Shown one piece after another: positions 7,465 through 9,166 of a stretch of 9,166 nt of DNA. Positions within the stretch are counted from its first letter, which is position 1; each line of letters starts with the position of its first letter. The notes below the pieces were generated by a model, which ran no database searches, was not told the origin of the DNA, and was given only the letters and a program-made list of their open reading frames with translations. The translations under genes and the position numbers were made by a program. The stretch is from NCBI GenBank assembly GCA_964419255.1, contig CAYQOU010000102.1, forward strand, positions 1 through 9,166. Direction: 5' to 3'. Source of the DNA: CAZPHU01 sp964419255 (GTDB lineage: Bacteria > Fibrobacterota > Chitinivibrionia > Chitinivibrionales > CAYFVL01).

Positions 7465-8376
7465 ATGAATAGATGTTCATCAATAGATCAAAATACTCTT
7501 AAATGGATAGGTGGACTCGTCGGCCATTTTACCGAAGACATGGTAAAGACCCTCCAGCGTAACGTCGAATTTTATGTGCAGCCTGATTTTGCCATTTTTA
7601 TTCCCGTCGCAGGATATTGTGACTATGCTGTGTTGCCGAATCATTCACATCCGTCATTTTCCTTTATTTATCATAGCAGTACTGCACCGGATATTATCTT
7701 CGAAGATAAGCCTCTTTGCGCCAAACAGAAACAAAATTTTTGCTATATAGCTCCGGGTATTCCTCACCAGGAAATTCAGAAGGAGGGATTCTGCTCCTAT
7801 TGTGCAATCATGATTTCGCCTTCACTGATTGAAAAAACGGTATCGAATCATTACATGCACAACCCGTGGAAGATGAAAGTGGGCTTTTCTCAGGCCGGCC
7901 ATGAGATTATGCACATGCTTAACCTCTATATGGCCGAATTTTCAGCCAATATGTCGGGACGCTCCTTACTCCTGGACGCTTACAAAACAGCAATCATTCA
8001 CTTGTGCATTCGGAGTTCATTCGGTATCGGCGATTCCAACTTCCGCACCGGATCGACTATCGAGTTTAACAACCTTGTTTCTCATCTGACCGAGAACCTT
8101 GAACACAAAATAACGGTCAAAGATATGGCAAGGTTTGTATCCATGTCTCCGTCACATTTTACCCGCAAATTCAGACAGTATGCGTCGGCTTCACCCATGG
8201 AGTATCTCAATGACCTTCGCATAGAAAAGGCCAGACGCCTGATAAAAAACTCCACCCTCAATCTAACCGAAATCGCCCTGCAGTGCGGGTTTTCCAGTGC
8301 TTCTTATTTCTCGACGCGGTTTACCGAGAAGGTCTGCCTTTCGCCGCTGCAATATCGGAAAAAATTCTATCCATAA
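7465..8376 (+). CDS. AraC-family transcriptional regulator
   Basis: The 303-residue protein has the standard two-domain AraC layout. The C-terminal DNA-binding domain spans about 200-300. Its first helix-turn-helix is at ~216-238 (ITVKDMARFVSMSPSHFTRKF). The second is at ~266-289 (LNLTEIALQCGFSSASYFSTRF). It closes with the signature LSPLQYRKKF. The N-terminal ~190 residues are the sensor, probably a cupin-like fold: NHSHPSFSF (59-67) and APGIPHQE (96-103) resemble the metal or ligand rim of AraC cupins. The sensor is unusually rich in cysteine (4, 52, 85, 93, 110, 113, 181), with a CSYC pair at 110-113, so thiol, metal or redox sensing is conceivable but unproven. The ligand and targets are unknown. 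No clear Shine-Dalgarno precedes ATG 7465, and no better start lies nearby. The gene is monocistronic and converges on the peroxiredoxin gene. Confidence 0.92.
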   Translation: MNRCSSIDQNTLKWIGGLVGHFTEDMVKTLQRNVEFYVQPDFAIFIPVAGYCDYAVLPNHSHPSFSFIYHSSTAPDIIFEDKPLCAKQKQNFCYIAPGIPHQEIQKEGFCSYCAIMISPSLIEKTVSNHYMHNPWKMKVGFSQAGHEIMHMLNLYMAEFSANMSGRSLLLDAYKTAIIHLCIRSSFGIGDSNFRTGSTIEFNNLVSHLTENLEHKITVKDMARFVSMSPSHFTRKFRQYASASPMEYLNDLRIEKARRLIKNSTLNLTEIALQCGFSSASYFSTRFTEKVCLSPLQYRKKFYP

Positions 8377-8380
8377 AAGA

Positions 8381-8406
8381 CGGGGCGGACACACTGGTCC
8401 GCCCCG
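8381..8406 (-). terminator. Intrinsic terminator of the peroxiredoxin gene
   Basis: CGGGGCGGAC (8381-8390) and GTCCGCCCCG (8397-8406) form a perfect, GC-rich 10-bp stem with a 6-nt loop. On the minus strand the hairpin is followed by TCTTTTAT, a usable U-tract, 39 nt after the peroxiredoxin TAG. On the plus strand the following bases are A-rich, so it would not act as a canonical intrinsic terminator for the AraC gene that ends 5 nt before it. Confidence 0.8.
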
Positions 8407-8444
8407 AAACGAAAACGAATCACACATTCCTGACTCACAGACGC

Positions 8445-9164
8445 CTAATCAAAGGCGTTGTCAGTCTTCCAGACCTCCCAAACTTTTCCAACCAGATCCG
8501 GTCCCGGCTTCAGCGTCATTTTTCCCGGTTTCCATCCCGACGGAGTAGCCTCTGCCCCTTTTGTTTTGCGCACCAGCTGAAACGCCTGAATCTGACGAAT
8601 TGTCTCCTCAACATTTCTTCCCACAGGAGGGGTTAGTACCTCGTACCCCTGAACGACACCATCCGGATCGATGATGAACCGTCCACGGGTCTCCACTCCG
8701 GCATCCTCGTCATAAATACCATATACAGAGCCGACCTTGCCACCACCATCCGAAAGCATCGGATATGGCACGCCACCTTCAACCATCTTCGATAACTCCG
8801 TATCATTCCACATCTTGTGAACAAACATACTGTCCACGCTCATCGAAAGAACCTCTACACCCAGTTTCTTGAACTCAGGATACTTCTCTGCGACCGCAGA
8901 GATTTCTGTCGCTCAGACAAACGTAAAATCACCGGGATAGCAGCAAAGTACCACCCACTTTCCCAGATAATCTGAGAGTGTAACACTGGTGAATTTACCC
9001 TGATGATAAGCTGGAGCGGTAAAGTCGGGTGCCTTTTTTCCAACCATTATCATAGACTTCTTCTCCTCCTGGTAAGTGTTTTTTGTTTTCTCTTTTGATT
9101 TCGGTTTCTCACCGACCGGTCCTCCCGTCGGGCGAGCACAACCGGGCTTTTGCTCTTCAGCCAT
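8445..9164 (-). CDS. prxU: Selenocysteine-containing peroxiredoxin (AhpC/Prx1 type) with in-frame UGA
   Basis: The frame runs 240 codons to TAG, with one internal TGA at 8913-8915 read as selenocysteine 84. Peroxiredoxins reduce H2O2 and organic hydroperoxides in the cytoplasm. The thioredoxin-fold core starts at MVGKKAPDFTAPA (40-52), followed by YLGKWVVLCCYPGDFTFV (66-83), Sec84, then ATEISAVAEKYPEF. Further conserved blocks are VLSMSVDS, RGRFIIDPDG and PVGRNVEETIRQIQAF. Sec84 occupies the peroxidatic cysteine position of FTFVCPTE, as in known PrxU selenoproteins. The usual resolving-cysteine motif VCPxxW reads ATPSGW, so that cysteine is missing; C74 and C75 precede Sec and C9 lies in an N-terminal extension. 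The start is uncertain. I give the whole open frame from ATG 9164 (MAEEQKPGC, natural codons). ATG 9053 follows AGGAGGAG and would put Sec at residue 47, the usual AhpC position. A UGA-ended pseudogene is the less likely alternative. Confidence 0.9.
8885..8915 (-). promoter_or_regulatory. Bacterial SECIS element with the recoded UGA codon
   Basis: The UGA (8915-8913) is followed by 10 nt and then a perfect 7-bp stem, UCUCUGC (8902-8896) / GCAGAGA (8891-8885), closed by the tetraloop GGUC (8895-8892). The loop begins 17 nt after the UGA. The E. coli fdhF SECIS carries the same GGUC loop at nearly the same distance (18 nt), where SelB binds to deliver Sec-tRNA. The element lies wholly inside coding sequence and encodes the conserved ISAVAEK stretch, as expected for a bacterial SECIS. 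Confidence 0.88.
9063..9070 (-). promoter_or_regulatory. Strong Shine-Dalgarno-like AGGAGGAG before the internal ATG 9053
   Basis: AGGAGGAG (9070-9063) lies 9 nt before ATG 9053, and the AGGAGG part lies 11 nt before it. It supports a short start giving a 202-residue enzyme with Sec47. In the longer frame the same bases simply encode QEEK, so the site does not settle the start. Confidence 0.5.
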
Positions 9165-9166
9165 AC

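Noticed and set aside
8913..8915. The TGA marks a nonsense mutation and the peroxiredoxin is a pseudogene.
   Set aside because: Both sides are intact and highly conserved, the codon is precisely the catalytic position, and a well-formed SECIS follows. A random nonsense mutation would not have these properties.
9050..9166. An upstream gene ending at the TGA (9052-9050) that overlaps ATG 9053.
   Set aside because: That frame is open but reads as a very Arg-rich string with many AGA/AGG codons (ending RRRRSL), unlike the other genes. The frame fused to the peroxiredoxin looks more natural.
1..9166. CRISPR array, tRNA, rRNA, insertion sequence or riboswitch.
   Set aside because: No regularly spaced repeats, cloverleaf, transposase or recognisable riboswitch core was seen on either strand by eye.

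Overview
The window most likely comes from a Fibrobacterota-type bacterium (Chitinispirillum/Chitinivibrio-like lineage). This rests on a TIGR02147-family protein, a paralogous family largely known from Fibrobacter and relatives, whose gene overlaps a lipoprotein gene with DUF2341 and LamG-like domains. The taxonomic call is inference from family distribution; there is no rRNA or other marker. UGA is an ordinary stop here: two genes end with TGA (1072-1074 on + and 1294-1296 on -).

Layout. Bases 3-116 (+) look like the 3' end of a gene that starts outside the window. A palindrome-rich spacer (117-327) precedes a small exported protein of unknown function (328-1074, +). A convergent 1038-codon gene (1294-4410, -) encodes a large, mostly helical cytoplasmic protein I do not recognise. 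A divergent 319-bp spacer (4411-4729) leads to the TIGR02147 gene (4745-5587, +), whose end overlaps the start of a 546-residue lipoprotein gene (5577-7217, +). An AraC-family regulator follows (7465-8376, +). It converges on a peroxiredoxin gene (8445-9164, -), and a strong hairpin terminator lies between them.

The main discovery is the peroxiredoxin. Read naively, it is two broken ORFs separated by an in-frame TGA at 8913-8915. That TGA sits exactly where AhpC/Prx1-type enzymes carry the peroxidatic cysteine (FTFV-x-ATEI). Seventeen nucleotides after it is a perfect 7-bp stem with a GGUC loop, the loop and spacing type of the E. coli fdhF SECIS. The gene is therefore best read as one 239-residue selenocysteine peroxiredoxin, not a pseudogene. 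The canonical resolving-cysteine position appears to be Thr, which suggests a 1-Sec mechanism or resolution by another cysteine or partner. Host genes for selenocysteine synthesis and decoding (selA, selB, selC, selD) are predicted elsewhere in the genome.

The TIGR02147 protein and the lipoprotein look translationally coupled and probably act together, as a cytoplasmic DNA-binding-like protein and a surface ligand-binding or structural lipoprotein. No shared pathway is visible linking that pair, the large orphan protein, the AraC regulator and the peroxiredoxin. Two intergenic regions share the 12-mer TGTGATATATCA, each copy about 150 bp upstream of a + strand start codon, which hints at a common regulator.
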